NCBI GenBank assembly: GCA_905207425.1
Contig: CAJLLB010000116.1
Location: 1 to 5,785, forward strand
DNA: 5,785 nt
Reading direction: 5' to 3'
Source: an uncultured Collinsella sp.
Lineage (GTDB): Bacteria; Actinomycetota; Coriobacteriia; Coriobacteriales; Coriobacteriaceae
Shown here: in pieces, positions 1 to 5,587 of the stretch
Numbering within the stretch: position 1 is the first letter of the stretch
Layout: every line of letters starts with the position of its first letter
Translations under genes and position numbers: made by a program
The notes under the pieces: generated by a model
Database searches by the model: none
The model's input: only the letters and a program-made list of their open reading frames with translations
Told to the model about the DNA's origin: nothing

Positions 1-2
1 TC

Positions 3-713
3 GCCGCCGCCATCGGCGTCACGGCGGACGTGCTCGACCGCGCGGGCGCGCTGCTCGACGCGGGCGCGGACGCTGCCACGGGCGCAGACGGCTCCAGGCG
101 CGCCGGCCGCGCGAATCCCGTCACGCGCCCGCAGTCGATCTGGGGACCGGGTATGGTCGCGCTGTGCGCCGTGTACTTCGGGCTCGGCGCGTTCCAGAAC
201 GCAACGAGTGTCTCCATTGTGGCGTTCGCGCGTGAGGTGGGCATGCCGCAGGTCTCGGGCCTCGTGATTTCCTGTTTCTCGTTTAGCTCGCTCGTCGGCG
301 CGCTCTTCTCCGGCGCCATCCGCTGGAAGACCCCGCTGTGGCGGAGGTTCTACACCTGCCTCGTGGTGCTGTGCTGCGGCCTGAGCCTGTTCGTCCTCGC
401 ACCGAGCCTGTGGGTGATTGGCGCAATCTACCTGGCGGCTGGCCTGTGCCAGGCGCCGACTTTCGTCAACGGCAACGAGATCGTGATGCACCTGGTGTCG
501 CCCATGCGCTTTACCGAGGCTGTCGCGTGGACGGGGACCCTCTGCGCCATCGGCTCGTCGTGCGGCTCTGCCATCGCCGGGCCGTTCATCGACGCGTACG
601 GGCACACCGGTGGGTTCGCGACCGTCGCCGTCCTCGCCGTCGTGACGCTCGGCATCGCGCTCGTCGGTCTCAAGCAAATTAAGTCCTCGACCACGAAGGC
701 CGTTCAGGCGTAG
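3..713 (+). CDS. Major facilitator superfamily transporter, C-terminal half (5' end outside window)
   Basis: This is the second half of an integral-membrane transporter, probably an efflux or uptake permease of the MFS type; the substrate cannot be told. The frame is open from the left edge, so the N-terminal half lies upstream; the GTG at position 30 is internal and not a likely start. Counting from the first complete codon, residues 1-45 are Ala/Gly/Asp/Arg-rich and polar, as expected for the long cytoplasmic loop between helices 6 and 7. Six hydrophobic segments follow at about residues 49-72, 82-105, 115-134, 137-152, 172-195 and 200-222, matching helices 7-12. The protein ends in a short basic, Ser/Thr-rich tail at the TAG of 711-713. 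The call rests on topology and the general look of the helices, not on a family-specific motif. I see no terminator after it. Confidence 0.8.
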   Translation, partial: AAAIGVTADVLDRAGALLDAGADAATGADGSRRAGRANPVTRPQSIWGPGMVALCAVYFGLGAFQNATSVSIVAFAREVGMPQVSGLVISCFSFSSLVGALFSGAIRWKTPLWRRFYTCLVVLCCGLSLFVLAPSLWVIGAIYLAAGLCQAPTFVNGNEIVMHLVSPMRFTEAVAWTGTLCAIGSSCGSAIAGPFIDAYGHTGGFATVAVLAVVTLGIALVGLKQIKSSTTKAVQA

Positions 714-732
714 CATCTAATGCAGTATCGAT

Positions 733-1086
733 TTGGTATCAGAACGATTCAACCAGAGATATTTGAAGCAATTCAGGCCGAAAAGAAGCCTCTGTATATC
801 TCATCCCACTGCTCTCGTCCGGAGGTTGGAACATACTGTGACCAAGGTCTCCCGTTGCATCCTGGCCGAGAAGGCGACGATGGTGGTCGACCACATCGCG
901 TACCACAAGCTCGATGAGCGGTACGACTCCACCATCTTCGCCGAGCGCATACCCGGCAACGTCGGCCGCGCGCTGGAGACGAGCCGCTGCATCCAGGACT
1001 ACGTGTTCTGGGATTCCGAGGGCGAGCGCTGTGACGTGGTGCACAGCTACGAGGATTTGCTGACGGTGATCCAGGGAACAGATTAG
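733..1086 (+). pseudogene. Remnant of a type III restriction enzyme Res subunit, chimeric
   Basis: An open frame of 117 codons starts at a weak TTG with no convincing ribosome binding site. From about position 838 to 1030 it encodes a stretch recalling Res (helicase-nuclease) subunits of type III restriction systems, from the region between the helicase and the PDDEXK nuclease. The recognisable parts are AEKATMVVDHIAYHKLDERY and IQDYVFWDSEGER. In intact Res proteins the latter runs on into the nuclease domain; here it stops after ER. The last roughly 18 codons (DVVHSYEDLLTVIQGTD, then TAG) do not belong to Res. They resemble the C-terminal tail of the DUF262 protein encoded at 1556-3454. The part before 838 is AT-richer and not recognised. 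Res proteins are usually near 1000 residues, so helicase motifs and nuclease are both missing and no activity is expected. The family match is from memory of the conserved motif. Confidence 0.65.
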
Positions 1087-1195
1087 GTTCTGGCTCGCGT
1101 TAATTTTCGATTGGGGCGTTGGGATGCACACGTAGGGGAGGAAAACCGTTCTTACTGTTACAGATTGAGATGAATCAGGAAGCCGCCGAGAATTG

Positions 1196-1250
1196 TCTTG
1201 ATCTGTAACAGATAAAGGCGGAAAAGACCTCTTACTGTTACAGATCAAGA
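1196..1250. repeat. Perfect 16-bp hairpin (type 2 unit) in block A
   Basis: The left arm TCTTGATCTGTAACAG (1196-1211) is the exact reverse complement of the right arm CTGTTACAGATCAAGA (1235-1250), with a 23-nt purine-rich loop containing GGAAAA. The identical unit sits at 5059-5113. No T-run follows, so it is not a standard intrinsic terminator. Whether it acts as RNA or as DNA cannot be told. Confidence 0.85.
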
Positions 1251-1276
1251 CGGAAGGTTGAGGGTCCGTCCATTTA

Positions 1277-1331
1277 TCTCAATCTGTAACAGTTAGAAGG
1301 GAAATGTCGGTCTAGATGTTACAGATTGAGA
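1277..1331. repeat. Hairpin (type 3 unit) in block A
   Basis: The left arm TCTCAATCTGTAACAG (1277-1292) pairs with the right arm ATGTTACAGATTGAGA (1316-1331) at 15 of 16 positions across a 23-nt loop. Compared with the type 2 hairpin at 1196-1250, the arms differ at two positions on each side, and both changes keep pairing. The same unit recurs at 5140-5194 with one loop difference. Confidence 0.8.
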
Positions 1332-1459
1332 CAATGATGATCGGGACACAGGTGCACGCCTTGCATCCACAGTTGGAACGACACAATTCTCACCGTCATC
1401 TAATCATACGCGGGTGCCGAAGAACCCTCCCGAATCCGCATCCAGCGCTCCAATGGAGC

Positions 1460-1490
1460 TTGGCAGTGAAGAGTAAAATAGAGCTATTGT
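1460..1490 (+). promoter_or_regulatory. Possible promoter for the DUF262 operon
   Basis: TTGGCA (1460-1465) and TATTGT (1485-1490) resemble sigma70 -35 and -10 boxes but are separated by 19 nt, longer than the preferred 17. The stretch is locally AT-rich and lies 65 nt before the start codon. It is a weak match and other arrangements in the leader are possible. Confidence 0.28.
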
Positions 1491-1541
1491 TGCGCAATTC
1501 GCCTCTGTCATGTTTGTTGAGACCTCGAGGCGATCGAACCT

Positions 1542-1547
1542 GAAAGG
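1542..1547 (+). promoter_or_regulatory. Ribosome binding site of the DUF262 gene
   Basis: GAAAGG lies 8 nt before the ATG at 1556. It supports that start, and the first codons lead directly into the conserved DUF262 N-terminal motif. Confidence 0.6.
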
Positions 1548-1555
1548 CATCGACA

Positions 1556-3454
1556 ATGAGCACCATAGCCGACATCCTCAACCGCATCGACTCGGGTGAC
1601 TACGCGATGCCGCAGTTCCAGCGCGGCTACGTATGGAACCGCGCGCAGGTGCGCAAACTCATGACGTCACTGTACAAGGGCTATCCGGTAGGCACGATGC
1701 TCTTGTGGCAAACTCCCGTGGAAGACGCGGACATCAAAGGCGAGAAGGTCATCGGGCAAGGTGTCGTCAACCTCATTCTCGACGGCCAGCAGCGCATGAC
1801 GTCGCTCTACGGCATCATGCGTGGCAAGGAACCACCCTTCTTTGAGGGCGACAAGCGCGCATTCGCCGATCTCATGTTCAACATCAAGGATGAGGTATTC
1901 GAGTTCCGTGCCCCCAAGATGAAGGGCGACCCCATGTGGGTCTCGGTAACCGAGGTCTACCAATCCGGAGCCGTAACGGAAGCCGTCAACATCAAACAGG
2001 CCGCCGGCCTTGACGACCCGACCTTCACGTTGTCCCTCACGCGACTCAACCGCATAGAGCAGATCAAGCAGACTGAGATGCTCTCCCAGACCGTGACCGG
2101 CCCTGACAAAACCATCGACGTAGTCGTGGATATCTTCAACAGCGTGAACTCGGGCGGCACGAAGCTTAGCAAGGGCGACCTCACGCTCGCCAAGATTTGC
2201 GCGGAATGGCCCGCCATGCGCGATGAGATGCAAAAGGCTCTCGATGGCTTCTCGGCCAAGGGATACGACTTCACACGCGACTGGCTGCTGCGCTGCCTGA
2301 CTGTTCACCTCGCGAAGTCGGCGTACTTCTCCGCTCTCGATGGCTTCTCCGTGTCGGAGATTCAAAAGGGACTCAAGGAGACCGTCCAACTCGTGGGCAC
2401 CTGCCTCGACCATATCGCGGGCAGACTTGGACTCGACCATACCCGCGTCCTCGGCAGCCCCTTTTCCATCGCCACGATGATTGCGGTCATAGACCAGAAG
2501 GGAGGCAAGCTTACCTCGGCCGAGTGGGACCGCCTACTCTACTGGCATGTCCACGTCTTCCTCTGGGGGCGCTACGCAGGCTCCACCGAGAGTGTGCTTG
2601 CCCAGAATATAAACGCTGTCAAGGGTGGCGAGGGGATCGACGGACTGCTCAGGCTCATAAAGACCAACAGGCCCGACCTAAGCCTTCACCCCGATGACTT
2701 CTGGGGATGGAGCACGGGAGCGCGCCTCTACCCGCTCATGTACCTTCTCGCCCGCATGGGGCATGCTCGCGACTGGGGCAACGGAATCGAGCTCAACTCT
2801 CACCTTCTCGGCAAGAACTCGTCGCTCGACGTGCACCACATCTTCCCCAAGAAGGTGCTCTACGCCGCCGACCGCAACAAGTCGATGGTGAACCAGCTCG
2901 CCAACTACGCCTTCTTAACCAAGGAGACAAACCTGGAGATCTCGGACAAGCTCCCCTCAGACTACCTGCCGGGTTACGTCGCCGCAAACCCCGGAGCGGT
3001 CGAATCTCACGCCGTGCCGACCGACGACCCTTCCCTCTGGGAAATCGAGAACTACGAGGCCTTCCTCGCCCGGAGGCGCGAGCTTCTCTCCGAGAAGGCC
3101 AACGCGATCCTATCTGCCCTCTACAGAGGAAAAGACCTGGGTGAGCTGCCCACCGCCTTCAAACAGCCGGGGGCCGCGAGCGTCCTCGACCACGATGACG
3201 AGGCTCTCTCCGGGCTCTCGGACTGGTTGACGGAGAGGGGTTACGGGCACGGGGCGGCGAACTTCGGAGTGAGCGGCACGTCTAAGACCGTGATCGTTGA
3301 CCTTGCATGGCCGGACGGCTTGCAGACCGGCCTCGGCGAACCGGTCGCCCTCATGGTCGATAGCGAGCCCGAGGAGCGCTCTTTCGTGACCAAGCTCGGA
3401 TACCATGTGTTCGAGACACCCGAGGATTTGATGGCCTTTGTTGTAAACGATTAG
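1556..3454 (+). CDS. GmrSD-like DUF262/DUF1524 nuclease with an extra C-terminal domain
   Basis: A 632-residue protein of the GmrSD type, a family whose characterised members are nucleotide-dependent nucleases that attack modified phage DNA (type IV restriction; related proteins include BrxU and SspE). The N-terminal DUF262 part shows PQFQRGYVWN (19-28), the YPVG turn (43-46) and LILDGQQR (73-80), the ParB-like nucleotide-site signature. A second conserved block is FNSVNSGGTKLSKGDL, with N195, N198, G200, G201 and D208. The DUF1524 part carries the His-Asn-type nuclease motif DVHHIFPKK (H427, H428), followed by N446, N450 and N459, so the catalytic core looks complete. After about residue 550 there is an additional domain with DLAWPDG (582-588) and ALMVDSEPEE (598-607), resembling Vsr/PDDEXK-like nuclease tails. 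It is followed after 15 nt by an ADP-ribosylglycohydrolase gene, probably co-transcribed. Domain identity is secure; the natural target is not known. Confidence 0.93.
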   Translation: MSTIADILNRIDSGDYAMPQFQRGYVWNRAQVRKLMTSLYKGYPVGTMLLWQTPVEDADIKGEKVIGQGVVNLILDGQQRMTSLYGIMRGKEPPFFEGDKRAFADLMFNIKDEVFEFRAPKMKGDPMWVSVTEVYQSGAVTEAVNIKQAAGLDDPTFTLSLTRLNRIEQIKQTEMLSQTVTGPDKTIDVVVDIFNSVNSGGTKLSKGDLTLAKICAEWPAMRDEMQKALDGFSAKGYDFTRDWLLRCLTVHLAKSAYFSALDGFSVSEIQKGLKETVQLVGTCLDHIAGRLGLDHTRVLGSPFSIATMIAVIDQKGGKLTSAEWDRLLYWHVHVFLWGRYAGSTESVLAQNINAVKGGEGIDGLLRLIKTNRPDLSLHPDDFWGWSTGARLYPLMYLLARMGHARDWGNGIELNSHLLGKNSSLDVHHIFPKKVLYAADRNKSMVNQLANYAFLTKETNLEISDKLPSDYLPGYVAANPGAVESHAVPTDDPSLWEIENYEAFLARRRELLSEKANAILSALYRGKDLGELPTAFKQPGAASVLDHDDEALSGLSDWLTERGYGHGAANFGVSGTSKTVIVDLAWPDGLQTGLGEPVALMVDSEPEERSFVTKLGYHVFETPEDLMAFVVND

Positions 3455-3458
3455 GCAT

Positions 3459-3465
3459 AAGGGAG
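3459..3465 (+). promoter_or_regulatory. Ribosome binding site of the ADP-ribosylglycohydrolase gene
   Basis: AAGGGAG lies 4 nt before the ATG at 3470, within the 15-nt gap after the TAG of the DUF262 gene. It fixes the start and shows that the second gene has its own translation signal within an operon-like arrangement. Confidence 0.75.
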
Positions 3466-3469
3466 CTTC

Positions 3470-4645
3470 ATGAAAGATCTCGACAAATACCGGGGCTGCC
3501 TCGTGGGCGGGGCCGCAGGCGACGCGCTTGGATACGCCGTGGAATTCTGGGGCGAGGAGCACATCTTCTCCCGCTATGGTGAGCGTGGCATAACCGAGTA
3601 CGAACTCGATGCCAAAGGCGTGGCGCACTTCTCCGACGATACGCAGATGACTCTCTTCACAGCAAACGGCCTGCTCTTAGGTACCACGCGTGGGATGACG
3701 CGCGGCATTATGGGGCCGTATGAAAGTTATGTCAGCTACTGCTACGGAGACTGGTACCGCACGCAGACCGAGAGGTATCCGCTCGACGAAGGGCGGAGTA
3801 GCGTCTACCACTACTCGTGGCTCGTCGGCGTGCCCGAGTTCTTCGAGCAGCGCGCGCCGGGGAACACGTGCCTCTCCGCCTGCGCGGAGGGGTGCGAGGG
3901 GACGACCGAGCGCCCCGTCAACAGCAGCAAGGGCTGTGGCGGCGTGATGCGCGTGGCTCCGGCAGGGCTCTACCTTGACCCTGAAGCTGGCACCCACTGC
4001 AGCGGCTATGCCGACGCCCTCCGGCTTGGCGCGGAGTGTGCTGCCCTCACGCACGGCCACGCGTTGGGCTGGCTGCCCGCCGGAGCGCTCGCGGTGATTG
4101 TGAGCATGCTGACGCACAAGCCAGGTTGCAGCGTGCGCGAAGCTGTCATGGGTGCGTTGGGCGCGCTTCCCGAAGCCTATCCGAATGCTAAACATGTGAA
4201 GGAACTGCAAGGCCTTCTTATGCACGCGCTGCGTCTCGCCAACTCCTCCAAGGTCGACCTTGACTGCATCCACGAGCTCGGCGAGGGATGGGTGGCCGAG
4301 GAGACGCTGGCCATAGCCGTATTCTGTGCACTGCGACACGAGCACGACTTCGAGGCGGGGATCGTTGCTGCCGTGAACCACAACGGTGACTCGGACTCCA
4401 CCGGCGCGGTGTGCGGCAACATTCTCGGGGCGAGACTGGGCTTTAGCGGAATCCCTGCGAAGTACACCGAGCGCCTCGAGTTGTTGGACGTAATTGAGGG
4501 CTTCGCGGACGACCTCTACCACGACTGCCAGATTGACGAGTGCACAGGCTCAGCTGATGGCATCTGGGAGCACAAGTACATTTATAACGACTACGCCGAG
4601 TGGGTGGTTACCCAAAAATCGGCAGGATCACATCCTAGCCTCTGA
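3470..4645 (+). CDS. ADP-ribosylglycohydrolase (DraG/ARH family)
   Basis: A 391-residue cytoplasmic enzyme of the DraG/ARH family, which uses two metal ions (usually magnesium) to remove ADP-ribose from proteins, nucleic acids or small molecules. The diagnostic motifs are present in order: GAAGDALG (14-21), SDDTQM with metal ligands D56, D57 and T58, RAPGNTCLS (128-136), SKGCGGVMRVAP (153-164), THGH (194-197), EETLAIA (277-283) and GDSDSTG with ligands D307, D309 and T311. The active site therefore looks intact. It is longer than DraG (about 290 residues), mainly through the segment between residues 70 and 150; RAPGNTCLS-type members commonly have this. The gene follows the DUF262 nuclease by 15 nt, suggesting joint action, for example as an antidote or in removing a DNA or protein ADP-ribose mark. 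The last five codons (SHPSL) overlap the macrodomain remnant on the other strand, so the natural C-terminus seems to have been replaced by a recombination event. The core is unaffected. The substrate is unknown. Confidence 0.93.
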   Translation: MKDLDKYRGCLVGGAAGDALGYAVEFWGEEHIFSRYGERGITEYELDAKGVAHFSDDTQMTLFTANGLLLGTTRGMTRGIMGPYESYVSYCYGDWYRTQTERYPLDEGRSSVYHYSWLVGVPEFFEQRAPGNTCLSACAEGCEGTTERPVNSSKGCGGVMRVAPAGLYLDPEAGTHCSGYADALRLGAECAALTHGHALGWLPAGALAVIVSMLTHKPGCSVREAVMGALGALPEAYPNAKHVKELQGLLMHALRLANSSKVDLDCIHELGEGWVAEETLAIAVFCALRHEHDFEAGIVAAVNHNGDSDSTGAVCGNILGARLGFSGIPAKYTERLELLDVIEGFADDLYHDCQIDECTGSADGIWEHKYIYNDYAEWVVTQKSAGSHPSL

Positions 4646-4957
4646 GAGTTGGCAACGTTCACGATGGCGTCCGTGCGAAGCCGCGTGATATCCCCGCGCC
4701 ACAGCAAGAGTCCGCCTACGGATTCCGCTTTACGTGCCTCGGCGATTCCGCGCTCCTGCAGGCGTCCCTGCAAGTAAGCGTCCTCGATGCGCAGGTACTC
4801 ATCGGAGATTTCCGTAGGCGGGCGCACGTTCACGAGCGAGCGATAGAGCCGATAGAGACCCTCGCCCACGTGGGCATCGGAGCCCGTGCGCTCGGCCTCG
4901 TCGACCATGGCGATGACGTAGTCGGCGTAGGAGATGGACGAGACGCCGTGAGCTCCT
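4630..4957 (-). pseudogene. Macrodomain protein-ADP-ribose hydrolase, fragment truncated at both ends
   Basis: Read on the minus strand, this stretch encodes the N-terminal part of a macrodomain hydrolase of the bacterial zinc-dependent type found with SirTM sirtuins. The helical N-terminal extension shows YRSLVNVRPP, then ISDEYLRIEDAYLQ. The macrodomain core opens with LWRGDITRLRTDAIVNVANS followed by QRLGC. In intact members the glycine-cysteine is followed by a P-x-H-x-C zinc-binding stretch and the rest of a protein near 260 residues. Here the reading frame leaves the family right after that cysteine (4630-4632). At the other end, the family-like sequence begins beside repeat block B, with no good start codon. 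TTG at 4966-4968 would lie inside the repeat, and the first in-frame ATG is at 4906-4908. The zinc site and most of the ADP-ribose pocket are missing, so it is not expected to work. Confidence 0.78.
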
Positions 4958-5200
4958 GATCGGGACAACTATGAAATGTCTCGATCTGTAACACGTAGGG
5001 GAGGAAAACCGTTCTTACTGTTACAGATTGAGATGAATCAGGAAGCCGCCGAGAATTGTCTTGATCTGTAACAGATAAAGGCGGAAAAGACCTCTTACTG
5101 TTACAGATCAAGACGGAAGGTTGAGGGTCCGTCCATTTATCTCAATCTGTAACAGTTAGAAGGGAAATATCGGTCTAGATGTTACAGATTGAGACAATGA
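4958..5200. repeat. Repeat block B: complete 241-nt higher-order hairpin unit
   Basis: This block has three hairpins at 4979-5033, 5059-5113 and 5140-5194, starting 80 and 81 nt apart. Each has 16-nt arms and a 23-nt loop. Linkers between hairpins are 25 and 26 nt. Positions 4991-5200 repeat 1128-1337 with one mismatch. The first hairpin has left arm TCTCGATCTGTAACAC and right arm CTGTTACAGATTGAGA, pairing except at the loop-proximal base and with one T/G wobble. The block abuts the truncated macrodomain gene on its left. Confidence 0.9.
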
Positions 5201-5201
5201 C

Positions 5202-5293
5202 CGGGACCACTTTGAAATGTCTCGATCTATAACAGGTAGGGGAGGAAAACCGTTCTTACTGTTACAGATTGAGATAAATCAGGAAGCCGCCGA
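5202..5293. repeat. Repeat block C: start of a second, incomplete higher-order unit
   Basis: It matches 4961-5052 at a constant offset of 241 with a few substitutions, so B and C are in tandem. It contains one hairpin, left arm TCTCGATCTATAACAG (5220-5235) and right arm CTGTTACAGATTGAGA (5259-5274), with the same 23-nt loop as the hairpin at 4979-5033. The left arm carries an A at 5230 that breaks one pair. Similarity to B fades after 5293. Confidence 0.88.
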
Positions 5294-5495
5294 AAACCAT
5301 CGTCTGCAACATATATAGGTGCGAATGGGTCCGTCACGGAGACGTAGTCAATAAGAATACTCCACCACACCAAAGTATTACCTTGGGAAACGTCGCCACA
5401 ACGACCAAATCCACCGCTCTTCATATTCAAACTCAACAAAAGCGCAGGTCAAAGGTATATAGATACGCCCGGTACCGTGTATCTAGAGGTTTTCG
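5294..5495. other. Non-coding spacer between the repeats and the tRNA promoter
   Basis: About 200 AT-richer nt with no believable gene. A minus-strand frame across 5227-5439 lacks a ribosome binding site and runs into the repeat. The first 45 nt may be an eroded continuation of the array: GTCTGCAACA (5302-5311) resembles the arm core ATCTGTAACA, and GGGTCCGTC (5327-5335) also occurs in block B at 5125-5133. Confidence 0.55.
5460..5485. repeat. Small inverted repeat upstream of the tRNA promoter
   Basis: TAGATAC (5460-5466) and GTATCTA (5479-5485) form a 7-bp stem around a 12-nt loop that contains the palindrome CGGTACCG. It ends 10 nt before the -35 box of the tRNA promoter. No T-run follows, so a terminator is unlikely. 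It could be a regulator site or chance. Confidence 0.35.
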
Positions 5496-5525
5496 TTGAC
5501 AGCCCCCAAGGTTGCATCGTATTAT
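5496..5525 (+). promoter_or_regulatory. Strong sigma70-type promoter of the tRNA cluster
   Basis: A consensus -35 TTGACA (5496-5501) and a near-consensus -10 TATTAT (5520-5525) are separated by 18 nt. Transcription should start near 5532, leaving a leader of about 55 nt before tRNA-Tyr. Near-consensus boxes are usual for stable RNA genes. Confidence 0.8.
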
Positions 5526-5587
5526 CTTTTTCGTTCGCGGGGGCGGCGGTCCAAAAGACCAAAGAACCTGCGGATACTTGAACGATT

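Larger units (their letters stand above)
1128..1348. repeat. Repeat block A: hairpin-repeat array, left copy
   Basis: Positions 1128-1337 match 4991-5200 (block B) with one difference (G at 1306, A at 5169) and no gaps, at a constant offset of 3863. The next 11 bases (1338-1348) match 4958-4968, the start of block B, as expected for a cut-out of a tandem array. The block contains a truncated first hairpin (loop plus right arm 1155-1170), a complete hairpin at 1196-1250 and a complete hairpin at 1277-1331. Right arms read CTGTTACAGATTGAGA or close variants, and left arms are their reverse complements. No open frame with coding character crosses it. It starts 41 nt after the stop of the Res remnant. 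Confidence 0.9.
1349..1555. other. Non-coding leader between repeat block A and the DUF262 gene
   Basis: About 200 nt without a believable gene. Short open frames here begin inside the repeat or lack ribosome binding sites. The stretch is unrelated to the repeat units and probably carries the promoter of the downstream operon. A possible sigma70-type site is listed separately. The last 15 nt contain the ribosome binding site of the DUF262 gene. Confidence 0.6.

Noticed and set aside
739..1248. 169-codon minus-strand frame across the Res remnant and block A
   Set aside because: Its first part is translated repeat DNA (the same start recurs at 5111 on the minus strand), and the rest is antisense to the recognisable Res segment. 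No ribosome binding site is evident.
1196..1250. Intrinsic terminator
   Set aside because: The stem is perfect, but the loop is 23 nt and no T-run follows on either strand.
1316..1543. 75-codon plus-strand frame in the leader
   Set aside because: It starts inside a hairpin arm with no ribosome binding site and has no protein-like composition.
1667..2440. 257-codon minus-strand frame inside the DUF262 gene
   Set aside because: It is a shadow of a high-GC gene; the plus strand carries all conserved motifs.
3677..4522. 281-codon minus-strand frame inside the ADP-ribosylglycohydrolase gene
   Set aside because: It is a shadow frame produced by GC-rich third positions; the plus strand has complete enzyme motifs.
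4830..5111. Minus-strand frame starting in block B and running into the macrodomain remnant
   Set aside because: It begins in the repeat and reads the macrodomain stretch in the wrong frame. It is an artefact of the repeat being open on that strand.
1128..5200. Insertion sequence or composite transposon
   Set aside because: There is no transposase or integrase frame, and the direct repeats have no IS-like terminal inverted ends or target duplication that I can see.
4958..5293. CRISPR array
   Set aside because: The repeated motif alternates in orientation every 40 nt. The intervening sequences are related to one another rather than unique, they recur in block A, and no cas gene is present.
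5227..5439. 70-codon minus-strand frame right of the repeats
   Set aside because: It has a TTG start, no ribosome binding site and no recognisable protein, and its last third is repeat sequence.
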